A program made the translations under genes and the position numbers. Shown one piece after another: positions 53,621 to 62,563 of a DNA stretch of 64,000 nucleotides; the stretch's first letter is position 1; every line of letters begins with the position of its first letter. Source of the stretch: Rhizobium sp. FKY42 (GTDB taxonomy: Bacteria; Pseudomonadota; Alphaproteobacteria; Rhizobiales; Rhizobiaceae); NCBI RefSeq assembly GCF_005222835.1, contig NZ_STGA01000021.1, positions 1 to 64,000 on the forward strand, in the 5' to 3' direction. The notes under the pieces are model-generated. The model worked only from the letters and a program-made list of their open reading frames with translations, did no database searches and was not told where the DNA came from.

Positions 53621-53700
53621 GTTGATCCTCCAGGTTTGTTCCTTATATGTTCCAATAGTATCGGCCAGTATAACCTGTGACAAGGCGCGATTTTGCCCAT

Positions 53701-53729
53701 AAAAAAACCCGGCCGCGCCGCGACCGGGT
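53701..53729 (-). terminator. Terminator of icd
   Basis: Minus strand: ACCCGGTCGC and GCGGCCGGGT (one G-T) close a GGC loop and are followed by seven T. Starts about 28 bases after the icd stop. Confidence 0.92.
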
Positions 53730-53756
53730 CCGAACTTGTCCACGAAGAGGATGGGC

Positions 53757-54971
53757 TTACGCGCCCATGGCCTTCTGCAGGTTCTCGTCGATCTTGTCGA
53801 GGAATGCGGTGGTGGAGAGCCAAGGCTGGTCCGGACCGATGAGCAGTGCCAGATCCTTGGTCATGAAGCCGTCTTCGACTGTGGCCACGCAAACGCTTTC
53901 CAGCGTGGACGCGAAGCGAGCCAGTTCGGCGTTGTCATCGAGCTTTGCACGGTGTGCGAGACCACGGGTCCAGGCGAAGATCGAGGCGATCGAGTTCGTC
54001 GACGTTTCCTGGCCCTTCTGATGCTGGCGATAGTGACGCGTAACCGTACCGTGTGCGGCTTCTGCTTCTACCGTCTTGCCATCCGGCGTCAGAAGAACGG
54101 ACGTCATCAGACCCAGAGAGCCGAAGCCCTGGGCAACCGTGTCGGACTGTACGTCGCCGTCATAGTTTTTGCAGGCCCAGACATAGCCACCGGACCACTT
54201 GAGAGCGGAAGCAACCATGTCGTCGATCAGGCGGTGCTCGTAGGTGATGCCAGCATCCTTGAACTGATCCTTGAATTCGGTCTCATAGACTTCTTCAAAG
54301 ATGTCCTTGAAGCGACCGTCATAGGCCTTGAGGATCGTGTTCTTGGTGGACAGGTAAACCGGCCACTTGCGCATCAGGCCATACATCATGGAGGCGCGCG
54401 CGAACTCGCGGATCGACTCATCCAGGTTGTACATGGCCATGGCGACGCCGGCGCCAGGAGCGTTGAACACTTCCTTCTCGATCACCGTGCCGTCTTCACC
54501 GACGAACTTGATGGTCAGCTTGCCCTTGCCGGGGAACTTAAAGTCCGTTGCGCGATACTGGTCACCAAAGGCGTGACGACCAACAACGATCGGCTGGGTC
54601 CAGCCCGGAACAAGGCGCGGAACGTTCTTGCAGATGATAGGTTCGCGGAAAATAACGCCACCCAGGATGTTGCGGATCGTGCCGTTCGGGCTCTTCCACA
54701 TTTCCTTGAGGTTGAATTCCTTCACGCGTGCTTCGTCAGGCGTGATCGTTGCGCACTTGATGCCAACGCCATACTTTTTGATGGCATTTGCCGCATCAAC
54801 AGTAACCTGGTCGTTCGTCGCGTCGCGGTTTTCAACAGAGAGGTCGTAATAGTCGATGTCGAGGTCGAGATAGGGGTGGATCAGCTTGTCTTTGATAAGC
54901 TGCCAAATGATGCGCGTCATTTCATCGCCGTCGAGATCAGCGACTGGATTTGCGACCTTGATCTTCTTCAT
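53757..54971 (-). CDS. icd: NADP-dependent isocitrate dehydrogenase
   Basis: A 404-residue TCA-cycle enzyme of the eukaryote-like homodimeric type: [23 protein letters not shown] at the start, [13 protein letters not shown] (substrate serine/asparagine segment), [52 protein letters not shown] and [12 protein letters not shown]. Length fits this type (about 404-410). AGAGGCAGG precedes the ATG at 54971. Single gene with its own terminator. Confidence 0.96.
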   Translation of the reverse strand: MKKIKVANPVADLDGDEMTRIIWQLIKDKLIHPYLDLDIDYYDLSVENRDATNDQVTVDAANAIKKYGVGIKCATITPDEARVKEFNLKEMWKSPNGTIRNILGGVIFREPIICKNVPRLVPGWTQPIVVGRHAFGDQYRATDFKFPGKGKLTIKFVGEDGTVIEKEVFNAPGAGVAMAMYNLDESIREFARASMMYGLMRKWPVYLSTKNTILKAYDGRFKDIFEEVYETEFKDQFKDAGITYEHRLIDDMVASALKWSGGYVWACKNYDGDVQSDTVAQGFGSLGLMTSVLLTPDGKTVEAEAAHGTVTRHYRQHQKGQETSTNSIASIFAWTRGLAHRAKLDDNAELARFASTLESVCVATVEDGFMTKDLALLIGPDQPWLSTTAFLDKIDENLQKAMGA

Positions 54972-55143
54972 ATACCTGCCTCTTTGTCTGCGGGAGACGG
55001 AAGTTCCCAACTGTGGTGAACGGGTCTGGTGCGCTATAGCATTGACGCGTCGCAGTGCAAAGCGCTGGCAAACGATTTGCCATTGCCAAAAGGTGGAAGA
55101 GGGCTACGGTGCGCCATCTTTCTGCTTTTAGGATTCTCTACTC

Positions 55144-55674
55144 ATGCGCATGCTTCCGATCGTCCTGCTCGCCTCCGGTTTGGCAACCAACGTCTTTGCG
55201 GCAGATGTCACCGATCCCGTGAAGCAGGTGATGGACATGACCAAGTTCAACTGGGAGAGCGTTGATCAGGAGTGGAAGTACATCTTCGACAAGGAGCCGC
55301 TTTCGAAGCTCTACAGCAAGCGCTTCCAGGATGCCTACAAAGAGGCATCCAAGCATCCGGCCTATGATACGGAAAACAATCAGCCGGGAGATCCCTTTGG
55401 CTATGATGTCATTACAAATTCGCAAGATGGCTGCCCGCTGCAGGACATCAAGATCACACCCGCTGCGCAGCAAAACAACATCACGGAAGTCAAGGTTTCC
55501 TTCAAGATGTGGACCTGCATTGATGATGCCCAGATTAAGGACGGTGTGAGCGAAGTCAGCTTTGACATCATTACTGAAAACGGCAAAACGGTGATTGATG
55601 ACATCCATCGGATTGGCGATGGCGAGAAGGACTCACTCCTTGCAGAGATGCAGGCTATCGCCAAGGGCCAATGA
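55144..55674 (+). CDS. Exported protein, DUF3828-like (first of a pair)
   Basis: A 176-residue protein with a signal peptide (MRMLPIVLLASGLATNVFAAD). The mature part begins VTDPVKQVMDM and contains PLSKLYSKRFQDAY, PFGYDVITNSQDGCPLQDIKITP, VSFKMWTC and VIDDIHRI. The downstream gene shows the same blocks in the same order, so they are tandem paralogues of about 25-30 percent apparent similarity by eye. A tentative match to DUF3828. Periplasmic; function unknown. Confidence 0.75.
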   Translation: MRMLPIVLLASGLATNVFAADVTDPVKQVMDMTKFNWESVDQEWKYIFDKEPLSKLYSKRFQDAYKEASKHPAYDTENNQPGDPFGYDVITNSQDGCPLQDIKITPAAQQNNITEVKVSFKMWTCIDDAQIKDGVSEVSFDIITENGKTVIDDIHRIGDGEKDSLLAEMQAIAKGQ

Positions 55675-55690
55675 TCTGCCGCTCATGGCG

Positions 55691-55730
55691 AGGCCGGTTA
55701 TAGCCAGCATGCGCTGGATGTGATCGGCCT
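55691..55730. other. Nested hairpin between the two exported-protein genes
   Basis: Outer arms AGGCCG (55691-55696) and CGGCCT (55725-55730), inner arms CCAGC (55704-55708) and GCTGG (55713-55717). Sits 17 bases after the first stop codon; no T-run. Confidence 0.45.
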
Positions 55731-55775
55731 TGGTTCCTGAAGGGTGTCTGTGGCGCCAGTTCAGGGGTAGTTTGC

Positions 55776-56288
55776 ATGTGTTATCTTCGAATTGCTTATG
55801 TTGCCGCATCGCTTCTTGGATGCGCGGCCGCAGCCTCAGCCAACGAGCCGCTCGATCCGGTCAAGGCGGTGATGGAAGTCGCTGTCAAAGGGAAGGGTGA
55901 ATACTTCGATCCCAATTCACTCATGGCGCTCTACAGTCTCGCTTTCACGCGCGACATGGTGGCGGCCATGCTGAAGACCAAGGAGAAGGACGGGGAAATG
56001 CTGCTGGATTACGATCCGGTGATCGGCGGCCAGGACAATTGCCCGCTGAAGAATGTGACCTACAAGCAAGGCCAGCAGAAGGGCAAGAAAGTCACCGTCC
56101 GCGTGGAGTTTTCCGCCATGGGCTGCTTCGGTGACAAGTCTATTCGCCGTGTCGATTTCGATCTCGTGCAAGAGGGATATGCCGTCCCCACGCAATGGTA
56201 TTTCGTTGATGATATTCGCCACGTCGAGAAGGACGGAAAGACCACGATGTCGCTTCGCCAGCAGTTGAAGGAAATGGCGGCCAACTAG
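55776..56288 (+). CDS. Exported protein, DUF3828-like (second of a pair)
   Basis: A 170-residue protein with a signal peptide (IAYVAASLLGCAAAASAN). Blocks shared with the first gene: PLDPVKAVMEV, NSLMALYSLAFTRDM, LDYDPVIGGQDNCPLKNVTY, VTVRVEFSAMGC, WYFVDDIRHV. Three of four cysteine-containing blocks line up. It is followed by a 13-bp inverted repeat in the trmJ leader. Function unknown. Confidence 0.75.
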   Translation: MCYLRIAYVAASLLGCAAAASANEPLDPVKAVMEVAVKGKGEYFDPNSLMALYSLAFTRDMVAAMLKTKEKDGEMLLDYDPVIGGQDNCPLKNVTYKQGQQKGKKVTVRVEFSAMGCFGDKSIRRVDFDLVQEGYAVPTQWYFVDDIRHVEKDGKTTMSLRQQLKEMAAN

Positions 56289-56316
56289 GCAAATCGCGTT
56301 TGTTGAATCGTTGCCT

Positions 56317-56360
56317 TTGATTTTCCGGCTTTCTTGTGCCAGTGAACGCCGGAAAATCAA
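56317..56360. promoter_or_regulatory. 13-bp inverted repeat in the trmJ leader
   Basis: TTGATTTTCCGGC (56317-56329) and GCCGGAAAATCAA (56348-56360) pair perfectly around 18 bases, ending 15 bases before the trmJ ATG. As RNA the 3' arm would lie next to the ribosome site AAGG at 56367. No U-tract, so not an ordinary terminator. Confidence 0.6.
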
Positions 56361-56375
56361 CACGGCAAGGTTACC

Positions 56376-57203
56376 ATGGCAGGCACAAACAGCGAGCGCG
56401 AACTTCTGGCAGAAGGCCCGGCTATCATCCTCGTTGAGCCTCAACTGGGCGAAAACATCGGCATGGTTGCGCGTGCCATGGCAAACTTCGGTCTGGTGGA
56501 ACTTCGTCTCGTCAATCCGCGGGATGGCTGGCCGAGTGAGAAAGCGCAGGCCGCTGCTGCCAAGGCAGACCATGTTATCGAAGGCACGAAGGTCTACGAC
56601 ACACTTGAAGAAGCGGTATCGGATCTGAACTTTGTATTTGCAACAACAGCTCGCCAGCGGGACGGCTTCAAACATGTTCGTTCACCAGTCACTGCCGCAA
56701 CGATGTTGCGGGAGCGGTTCAACGCGGCGGAAAAGACCGGCATCCTGTTTGGTCGCGAACGCTGGGGCCTGACCAATGAAGAAGTGGCGCTGGCGGACGA
56801 GATCGTCACGTTTCCGGTCAACCCTGCCTTTGCATCACTTAACATCGCCCAAGCCGTTCTTCTGATGTCCTACGAGTGGATGAAAAGCGGAATGGAGGAT
56901 ATCGCTGCCACGCCATTTCAGGTGGTTGATCAGAAGCCTGCGACCAAGCAGCAGTTGTTCGGCTTCTTTAACCAGATCGAAGAAGCACTGGATGCGCGCA
57001 ATTACTTTCATCCGCCCACAAAAGTGCCAAAGATGATCGACAACCTTCGCGCTGTCCTGTCGCGCCCCGGCTTTACAGAGCCGGAAATCAGCGTTCTTCG
57101 TGGCGTGATCACGTCGCTTGATCAATTCCAGCGCCGTTGGCCGAAAGGGAAAAAGCCGGTCGATACCGGAGAGGGGAAGGCGGATGACGGAGCAGACGGC
57201 TGA
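56376..57203 (+). CDS. trmJ: tRNA (Cm/Um32) 2'-O-methyltransferase TrmJ-type
   Basis: A 275-residue SPOUT-class methyltransferase: [33 protein letters not shown] at the start, [20 protein letters not shown] and [23 protein letters not shown] forming the knotted AdoMet site, then a helical C-terminal extension. TrmJ methylates position 32 of tRNA. AAGG precedes the ATG. The last 20 bases overlap murI, so the two are translationally coupled. Confidence 0.9.
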   Translation: MAGTNSERELLAEGPAIILVEPQLGENIGMVARAMANFGLVELRLVNPRDGWPSEKAQAAAAKADHVIEGTKVYDTLEEAVSDLNFVFATTARQRDGFKHVRSPVTAATMLRERFNAAEKTGILFGRERWGLTNEEVALADEIVTFPVNPAFASLNIAQAVLLMSYEWMKSGMEDIAATPFQVVDQKPATKQQLFGFFNQIEEALDARNYFHPPTKVPKMIDNLRAVLSRPGFTEPEISVLRGVITSLDQFQRRWPKGKKPVDTGEGKADDGADG

Positions 57204-57987
57204 CCTCAAACCAGTCCTGGTTTTTGATTCTGGCATTGGCGGATTGACGGTTTTGCGCGAAGCGCGGGTCTTGATGCCAGAGCGCGGTTTTATTTACGTC
57301 GCAGATGATGCCGGATTTCCCTATGGTGGCTGGGAGGAGGGCGCTCTGAAGGAGCGTATTCTTAGCCTCTTCGCAAAATTGTTGTCTCAGTATGAGCCCG
57401 AAATCTGCATCATTGCCTGCAATACGGCCTTTACGCTGGCAGGCGCTGATCTCCGAACTGCATTCCCGCAAATGACATTTGTCGGAACCGTGCCCGCCAT
57501 CAAGCCAGCAGCAGAGCGCACGCGCTCAGGTCTGGTTTCTGTTCTGGCAACACCGGGAACGGTCAGGCGAGCCTATACGCGCGACCTTATTCAGTCCTTC
57601 GCCAGCCAGTGTCACGTGCGCTTGGTGGGATCGGAAAATCTGGCGCGGCTCTCGGAAGCCTACATTCGTGGAGAATCGGTCTCCGATGATGATGTCAGGG
57701 CCGAGATCGCCCCCTGTTTTGTCGAAAAGGACGGCGCGAAGACAGATATCGTCGTGCTTGCCTGCACACACTATCCCTTCATGGCCAATGTCTTCCGCAA
57801 GCTGGCCCCCTGGCCGGTCGATTGGCTTGACCCTGCCGAAGCAATTGCGCGACAGGCGAGGCGACTCGTTCCACTCGTGCCTCACGCTGAACATCCTGCT
57901 GGCTTTGATTTTGCCTATTTCACCTCTGGCAGTCCCGGCTTTTCGACGCAGCGTCTGATGCAGGGCTTTGGCCTCAGCGTGCTGTAA
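57184..57987 (+). CDS. murI: Glutamate racemase
   Basis: A 267-residue cofactor-independent racemase giving D-glutamate for peptidoglycan. Both catalytic cysteines are present: C79 (ACNTAF) and C194 (ACTHYPF), with DSGIGG at 15-20. GAGGGGAAGG upstream of the ATG at 57184, inside the end of trmJ, fixes the start. A 14-base palindrome AACGATTAATCGTT straddles the stop codon. Confidence 0.95.
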   Translation: MTEQTADLKPVLVFDSGIGGLTVLREARVLMPERGFIYVADDAGFPYGGWEEGALKERILSLFAKLLSQYEPEICIIACNTAFTLAGADLRTAFPQMTFVGTVPAIKPAAERTRSGLVSVLATPGTVRRAYTRDLIQSFASQCHVRLVGSENLARLSEAYIRGESVSDDDVRAEIAPCFVEKDGAKTDIVVLACTHYPFMANVFRKLAPWPVDWLDPAEAIARQARRLVPLVPHAEHPAGFDFAYFTSGSPGFSTQRLMQGFGLSVL

Positions 57988-58112
57988 CGATTAATCGTTG
58001 CGAGACGACAACACCGATACCCTGTTAAGTTCAATCTTTGGATGTGGTTCTTGCAGCTATCAAGATTCTGTGAGATTGTTTCCCCGTCCGCAACTCAAAA
58101 CAGGAGGCGATA

Positions 58113-58217
58113 ATGACGATTACATCCGTGCATGCATGCCTTTCTGGCGGAGCAGCCCCGACCCCACACGCGTTCTCAATGCGACGTCCGGGCTATATGA
58201 TTGGCTTTACTCACTAA
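58113..58217 (+). CDS. Candidate 34-residue small protein
   Basis: AGGAGG five bases before the ATG at 58113 is a consensus-grade ribosome site. The peptide (MTITSVHACLSGGAAPTPHA...MRRPGYMIGFTH) is short, slightly basic, without a membrane helix. It may be a real small protein or the leader peptide of a short transcript ending before the DUF1127 gene. The overlapping 91-codon frame from 57998 has no ribosome site and is rejected. Confidence 0.4.
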   Translation: MTITSVHACLSGGAAPTPHAFSMRRPGYMIGFTH

Positions 58218-58365
58218 AGTCATTTTCGCGCCGTTACGGCATTTACCCAAACCATCTGACGCTCAGACCTTGAAGCAGCGCGTTACTGCGTCTGCTTGAT
58301 GCGACGCGGCGTCCTTTCTCACTTTAAAAGGATCTGGTTGTCGAGAGGCGCCAGAACGATACGCT

Positions 58366-58602
58366 ATGCGAAAATCACAAGTTGAAGTTGCGGAGTCGCT
58401 GAACTCGGTGGTCACTCACCTGTTTCAACAATTCGGATTGTGGGCTCTTTTACGGGCCTTGTGGGCTGCAATCCTGCTCGAACAGCAAAAGAAGAATGAT
58501 CTTCGCCAGCTCTCCGACCGCATGCTGAGAGACATTGGCGCGGAAGGTCAGGAAGATCATCTCCGCCCCAAGCGGTTTTCTCCATGGGATATCCGTTTTT
58601 GA
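58366..58602 (+). CDS. DUF1127 family small protein
   Basis: A 78-residue protein with the DUF1127 core near the C terminus (QQKKNDLRQLSDRMLRDIGAE), preceded by an amphipathic segment (FQQFGLWALLRALWAAILLE). The arginine-rich DUF1127 proteins of Agrobacterium and relatives have been linked to RNA turnover and phosphate or carbon metabolism; this longer one is unassigned. Followed by a 10-bp hairpin. Confidence 0.82.
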   Translation: MRKSQVEVAESLNSVVTHLFQQFGLWALLRALWAAILLEQQKKNDLRQLSDRMLRDIGAEGQEDHLRPKRFSPWDIRF

Positions 58603-58619
58603 CGCCTGCAACCGAGTTG

Positions 58620-58650
58620 AGCGTCGTCCACATTCCATGCGGACGACGCT
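58620..58650 (+). terminator. 10-bp hairpin after the DUF1127 gene
   Basis: AGCGTCGTCC (58620-58629) pairs with GGACGACGCT (58641-58650). Perfect stem, no clear T-run. Confidence 0.55.
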
Positions 58651-58776
58651 GTAACGTTAGACCGGTTCGTCGGCGCGGCTAACAAAAAACTGCTTCCCTG
58701 TTTCTGGTTATATCCAGTCAGGCCGGTTCAAGCATAAAGTGTTGGTCAGACGTGATTCCGAACCTGGAGGTGCTGC

Positions 58777-59412
58777 ATGTCCTTTGAAAACTGGTTGGCC
58801 TTCGTGGCAACGGCCTCCGTTGTTCTCGCCATTCCCGGCCCAACGATTCTGTTGGTGATTTCCTATTCGCTGACCCATGGTCGCAAAATAGCAGGTGCCA
58901 CGGTTGCCGGGGTGGCGCTCGGAGACTTCACTGCCATGACGGCCTCGATGTTGGGCCTCGGTGCGCTTCTCACGACCTATGCAAGCCTTTTCACTGTGTT
59001 GAAATGGGTCGGCGCGGCCTACCTCATTTATCTCGGCATCAAGCTCTGGCGGGCGCCTGTCAACGCTGCTTCCGTTGAGGAAGCGCAGGCTGACGCGACC
59101 GTGAAGCCTGCGCGGATTTTCCTGCACACCTATATGGTGACGGCGCTGAACCCGAAGAGCATCCTGTTTTTCGTGGCCTTCCTGCCGCAGTTTCTCGACG
59201 TGACTCAGCCGTTTCTGGCGCAGATGGTGATCTTCGAAGTCACGTTTCTGGTTCTGGCGACGCTGAATGCGGGACTTTACGGCTTGCTGGCGTCCTCCGC
59301 CAGAAACACGATCCGAAGCCCGCGCGTTCAGCGCGCCGTCAACCGGACAGGCGGAACACTGATGATTGGCGCAGGCTTTCTGGCAGCTGGTATGCGCCGT
59401 GCCGCCGCCTAA
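58777..59412 (+). CDS. LysE/RhtB family amino-acid exporter
   Basis: A 211-residue inner-membrane protein with about six hydrophobic segments. The family motif region VLAIPGPTILLVISYSLTHGRKIAGATVAGVALGD is intact, as are KWVGAAYLIYLGIKLWR and ALNPKSILFFVAFLPQF. Such proteins export amino acids or homoserine lactones; specificity cannot be read. CTGGAGGTG precedes the ATG. Single gene. Confidence 0.92.
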   Translation: MSFENWLAFVATASVVLAIPGPTILLVISYSLTHGRKIAGATVAGVALGDFTAMTASMLGLGALLTTYASLFTVLKWVGAAYLIYLGIKLWRAPVNAASVEEAQADATVKPARIFLHTYMVTALNPKSILFFVAFLPQFLDVTQPFLAQMVIFEVTFLVLATLNAGLYGLLASSARNTIRSPRVQRAVNRTGGTLMIGAGFLAAGMRRAAA

Positions 59413-59413
59413 A

Positions 59414-59528
59414 GCATCGGGCGAAAAAGTGGAATCCGGTTTTTCGCTCAATCGATGCGTCAACAGAGAAATTAGAGCGGCAGGCCGTTTCCGATTAGTC
59501 GCCCGACGCTCTAAGCAATTCTCTGTTG
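59414..59528. repeat. Rhizobial-type palindromic intergenic element (copy B)
   Basis: Outer arms GCATCG/CGATGC (59414-59419, 59453-59458) around GCGAAAAA...TTTTTCGC (59421-59447), then CAACAGAGAAATTAGAGCG (59461-59479) with its imperfect complement at 59507-59528. Same plan as copy A at 35039-35143 with different bases; the GGCGAAAAAGTGGAATCCGG core is, from recall, common in Rhizobiales intergenic regions. Confidence 0.7.
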
Positions 59529-59632
59529 ATCGACTGGCTTTCGGGGCGCTGCGGGTTCGATTATCTGATAAGGATAGAATGGAGCCGCAGTGAGTCCGGC
59601 GTCGTAACCAGCGTCATCTTGAGGGAAGTGCA

Positions 59633-61159
59633 GTGCAGGTAGGCATCGATATGGGAACTCTGTCCGGCGGGCAGCCGGCCAAGCTCGATATCGAGGAGCT
59701 TTTGGCCACCCGCTTGCTGGTGCAGGGCAACTCCGGATCCGGCAAATCACACCTCTTGCGGCGGTTGCTGGAGCAGTCGGCCCAGTGGGTGCAGCAGGTC
59801 ATCATTGATCCCGAAGGTGATTTCGTCACGCTTGCCGATAAATACGGGCATATTGTTGTCGATGGAGAGCGAACGGAAGCGGAGCTCATCGGGATTGCAA
59901 CGCGTATCCGTCAGCACCGCGTTTCCTGCGTTCTGACATTGGAAGGCCTCGACATTGAGGAGCAGATGCGTGCCGCAGCTGCATTCCTCAACGGGCTTTT
60001 TGATGCCGATCGCGAGTACTGGTATCCGGTTCTTGTCGTCGTGGATGAGGCCCAGATGTTCGCGCCATCCGTCGGCGGTGACGTGTCGGAAGATGCCCGC
60101 AAGATGTCGCTCGGCGCCATGACAAACCTGATGTGCCGCGGTCGCAAGCGCGGTCTGGCAGGCGTCATTGCAACACAGCGACTGGCCAAACTCGCCAAGA
60201 ACGTTGCCGCCGAAGCCTCCAACTTCCTGATGGGCCGGACCTTTCTGGATATCGATATGGCTCGTGCTGCTGACCTGCTTGGTATGGATCGGCGTCAGGC
60301 GGAAATGTTCCGCGACCTGAAGCGCGGAAATTTCGTCGCGCTGGGACCGGCCCTTTCGCGCAGGCCGCTGCCTATCGTGATAGGCAGCGTGGAAACCTCC
60401 GCACGGTCTTCGTCACCCAAGCTGATGCCACTGCCGGATGCGCCGCAGGATGTGGAAGACCTGATCTTCACCCCCGATCCGGAAGAATTCACGCGGCCCG
60501 TTACGCGGCGGGCCCCGCCTGCGCCGCGGCCGACAACGGATATTCTGGCGGAGCTTTCCCGCTCCCCGCAGGCGGCGATGCCTGCTCCTGCGGAACCGGC
60601 CAAGCCCGCACAGCCGGAACTGACGGCGGAGCAACGGGAGGAGCGTATTGCAGCGGTTCTCTCCGAGATCATCGATGATCCTCAGGCCGCCTACAGAACG
60701 GATTCGGTTCTCTATCAGGACTTTCTGGTCCGAGCGCGTATGCGGCGTTTGCCCGGTACGCCCATGTCGATGAGTGAGTTTCGCAGGCGCGTTGCCATCT
60801 CGCGTGCCGGTGTCGATGAGGAGACAGCGGCGACACCTGGCTGGCAGACAGCACTTGAGTTGTCGGCTCGTGTTTCAGATGATCTTCAAGGGGTCTTCCT
60901 ACTGATGGCCAAGGCTGCTCTGATTGGAGAGCCCTGTCCATCGGATATGCGTATCGCAAAGGCTTATGGAACGCATTCGGCGCGGCGTGCGCGGCGGCTT
61001 CTCGGTTACTTTGAGGAGCAGAACCTGATCGTCGTCCACGCAGACTTCTCCGGCAAGCGCATCGTCGCCTTTCCGGATCTCGACGTTCAGACCGCGCCCG
61101 GTGCTGCGGACGCGACCGATGACGAACCTGCCTCGGTCGATCGCCTTGCTGCGGAGTGA
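59633..61159 (+). CDS. HerA-like (DUF87-type) ATPase with C-terminal extension
   Basis: A 508-residue P-loop ATPase. Walker A GNSGSGKS is at 32-39, Walker B VLVVVDEA at 133-140, and the arginine-finger region is LMCRGRKRGLAGVIATQR, as in HerA/FtsK-clade ATPases. From about residue 285 a Pro/Ala-rich linker leads to a helical domain (TPGWQTALELSARVS..., HSARRARRLLGYFEEQNLI) that resembles a winged helix. GTG start with GAGGGAAG upstream. No NurA-type nuclease nearby, so the substrate (DNA translocation is likely for the clade) is unknown. Confidence 0.82.
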   Translation: MQVGIDMGTLSGGQPAKLDIEELLATRLLVQGNSGSGKSHLLRRLLEQSAQWVQQVIIDPEGDFVTLADKYGHIVVDGERTEAELIGIATRIRQHRVSCVLTLEGLDIEEQMRAAAAFLNGLFDADREYWYPVLVVVDEAQMFAPSVGGDVSEDARKMSLGAMTNLMCRGRKRGLAGVIATQRLAKLAKNVAAEASNFLMGRTFLDIDMARAADLLGMDRRQAEMFRDLKRGNFVALGPALSRRPLPIVIGSVETSARSSSPKLMPLPDAPQDVEDLIFTPDPEEFTRPVTRRAPPAPRPTTDILAELSRSPQAAMPAPAEPAKPAQPELTAEQREERIAAVLSEIIDDPQAAYRTDSVLYQDFLVRARMRRLPGTPMSMSEFRRRVAISRAGVDEETAATPGWQTALELSARVSDDLQGVFLLMAKAALIGEPCPSDMRIAKAYGTHSARRARRLLGYFEEQNLIVVHADFSGKRIVAFPDLDVQTAPGAADATDDEPASVDRLAAE

Positions 61160-61180
61160 GAGAGACCGTGGAGGTCTCTC
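61160..61180. terminator. Hairpin between the convergent HerA-like gene and pepT
   Basis: GAGAGACC (61160-61167), loop GTGGA, GGTCTCTC (61173-61180), beginning immediately after the stop codon; TTG follows. Confidence 0.6.
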
Positions 61181-61192
61181 TTGAATGTGTCT

Positions 61193-62437
61193 TCAGATAG
61201 CGCGCTCTTCGAAGACCTTGACCAGTTCGATTATTGTCTTCACCGAAGTTTCCATGTCCTGAACACTGACCCATTCGAGCGGCGAGTGATAGGCATGCCC
61301 ACCGGTGAATATATTAGGGCAGGGAAGGCCCATGAAGGAAAGGCGTGATCCGTCTGTTCCGCCGCGAATACTGGCGAGCTTCGGCGTCAGACCGACCCGC
61401 TTTGTCGCTTCGACAAGGTTTTCGACTACAGCCGGATACTGGTCGAGTACGACCTTCATGTTTCGATACTGTTGCTTTACCGTAAATGTGAAACTGGAGC
61501 CGGGATAGGACTTCAGTACATCCTCTGTAATGGAACGAAGAAGCCCTTCCTTTTCGATCAGACCAAATTCTTCAAAATCCCGAATGATGAAACTGATGCG
61601 GGCACTTTCCATGGCGCCGGAAATGCCAACCGGGTGAATGAAGCCCTGGCGCCCTTCCGTGGTTTCCGGTGTCTGATCCTGCGGCAGGTTGGCAACGATG
61701 CGGCTGGCAATCTTGATGGCATTCTCCATCCGATCCTTTGCGGTGCCGGGATGCATCGCGACGCCAGTGATTTCAATCGTCACACCGTCGGCAGAGAAGG
61801 TTTCGTTCTCGATTTCACCGACCGTCGAGCCGTCCAGCGTGTAGCCGAACTTCGCGCCGAGTTTCTGGAGATCAACCTTGTCAGCGCCGCGTCCGATTTC
61901 CTCATCGGTCGTGAACAGGATCTTGACCGCTCCGTGTGGAATTTCCGGATGTGCTAGCAGATACTGCGCAGCCGTCATGATCTCGGCGATTCCGGCCTTG
62001 TCATCCGCGCCTAGAAGCGTGGTGCCGTCGGTTGTGACAATGTCGTGGCCAATCTGATTTTTCAGCTCCGGATGATCTGAGACGCGAATGACCTGGGAAG
62101 TGTCGCCCACCAAACGGATGTCTCCACCCTGATAGCTGCGCACGATCTGGGGCTTGACGTTGGTGCCCGTAAAATCCGGCGCTGTATCCATATGGGAGCA
62201 GAAGCAAATAACGGGCACGTCTTTGCTGCTCGTCGCGGGGATGGTTGCGTAGACATTACCGTGCTCATCAAGGTGAGCGTCATCAAGGCCCAACTCTCTA
62301 AGCTCTCGCTCCAGCAGTCGTCCCAGGTTCTTTTGCTTCTCCGTGGAGGGCTGCGAACTGGACGTTCCGTCCGATTGGGTATCGATCACGACGTAACGCA
62401 GAAAGCGCTCGAGAACGGTATCGTGTGTGGCAGTCAT
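61193..62437 (-). CDS. pepT: Peptidase T (tripeptide aminopeptidase)
   Basis: A 414-residue M20-family zinc aminopeptidase releasing N-terminal residues from tripeptides. Metal and catalytic residues: H82/D84 in CSHMDTAPD, D145/D146 region in GADDKAG, the acid pair in TTDEEIGRG (E179, E180), and the late histidine in TGGHAYHSPLEW. Start at ATG 62437 gives usual family length (about 408). 25 further in-frame codons at the 5' side are hydrophobic but overlap the terC terminator region and are not taken. Confidence 0.93.
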   Translation of the reverse strand: MTATHDTVLERFLRYVVIDTQSDGTSSSQPSTEKQKNLGRLLERELRELGLDDAHLDEHGNVYATIPATSSKDVPVICFCSHMDTAPDFTGTNVKPQIVRSYQGGDIRLVGDTSQVIRVSDHPELKNQIGHDIVTTDGTTLLGADDKAGIAEIMTAAQYLLAHPEIPHGAVKILFTTDEEIGRGADKVDLQKLGAKFGYTLDGSTVGEIENETFSADGVTIEITGVAMHPGTAKDRMENAIKIASRIVANLPQDQTPETTEGRQGFIHPVGISGAMESARISFIIRDFEEFGLIEKEGLLRSITEDVLKSYPGSSFTFTVKQQYRNMKVVLDQYPAVVENLVEATKRVGLTPKLASIRGGTDGSRLSFMGLPCPNIFTGGHAYHSPLEWVSVQDMETSVKTIIELVKVFEERAI

Positions 62438-62510
62438 GGCAGGGCATCCGATTCGAATTGAAAGCATGAGAAACAACCCGAGCATGAGTGCTGAAAAAGC
62501 CGGAGCTTGC

Positions 62511-62541
62511 AAACAAAAACCGCGCCGTTGAGGGCGCGGTT
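62511..62541 (-). terminator. Terminator of terC
   Basis: Minus strand: AACCGCGCC (62541-62533) pairs with GGCGCGGTT (62526-62518), followed by TTTGTTTG. Nine perfect pairs. Confidence 0.9.
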
Positions 62542-62563
62542 TCCGTCTTCAATTCTCTGGGGC

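Noticed and set aside
53736..55019. 427-codon frame antisense to icd
   Set aside because: Shadow of the full isocitrate dehydrogenase gene, which has a ribosome site and terminator on the minus strand.
57998..58273. 91-codon frame downstream of murI
   Set aside because: No ribosome site and no domain; the strong AGGAGG inside it belongs to a different frame at 58113.
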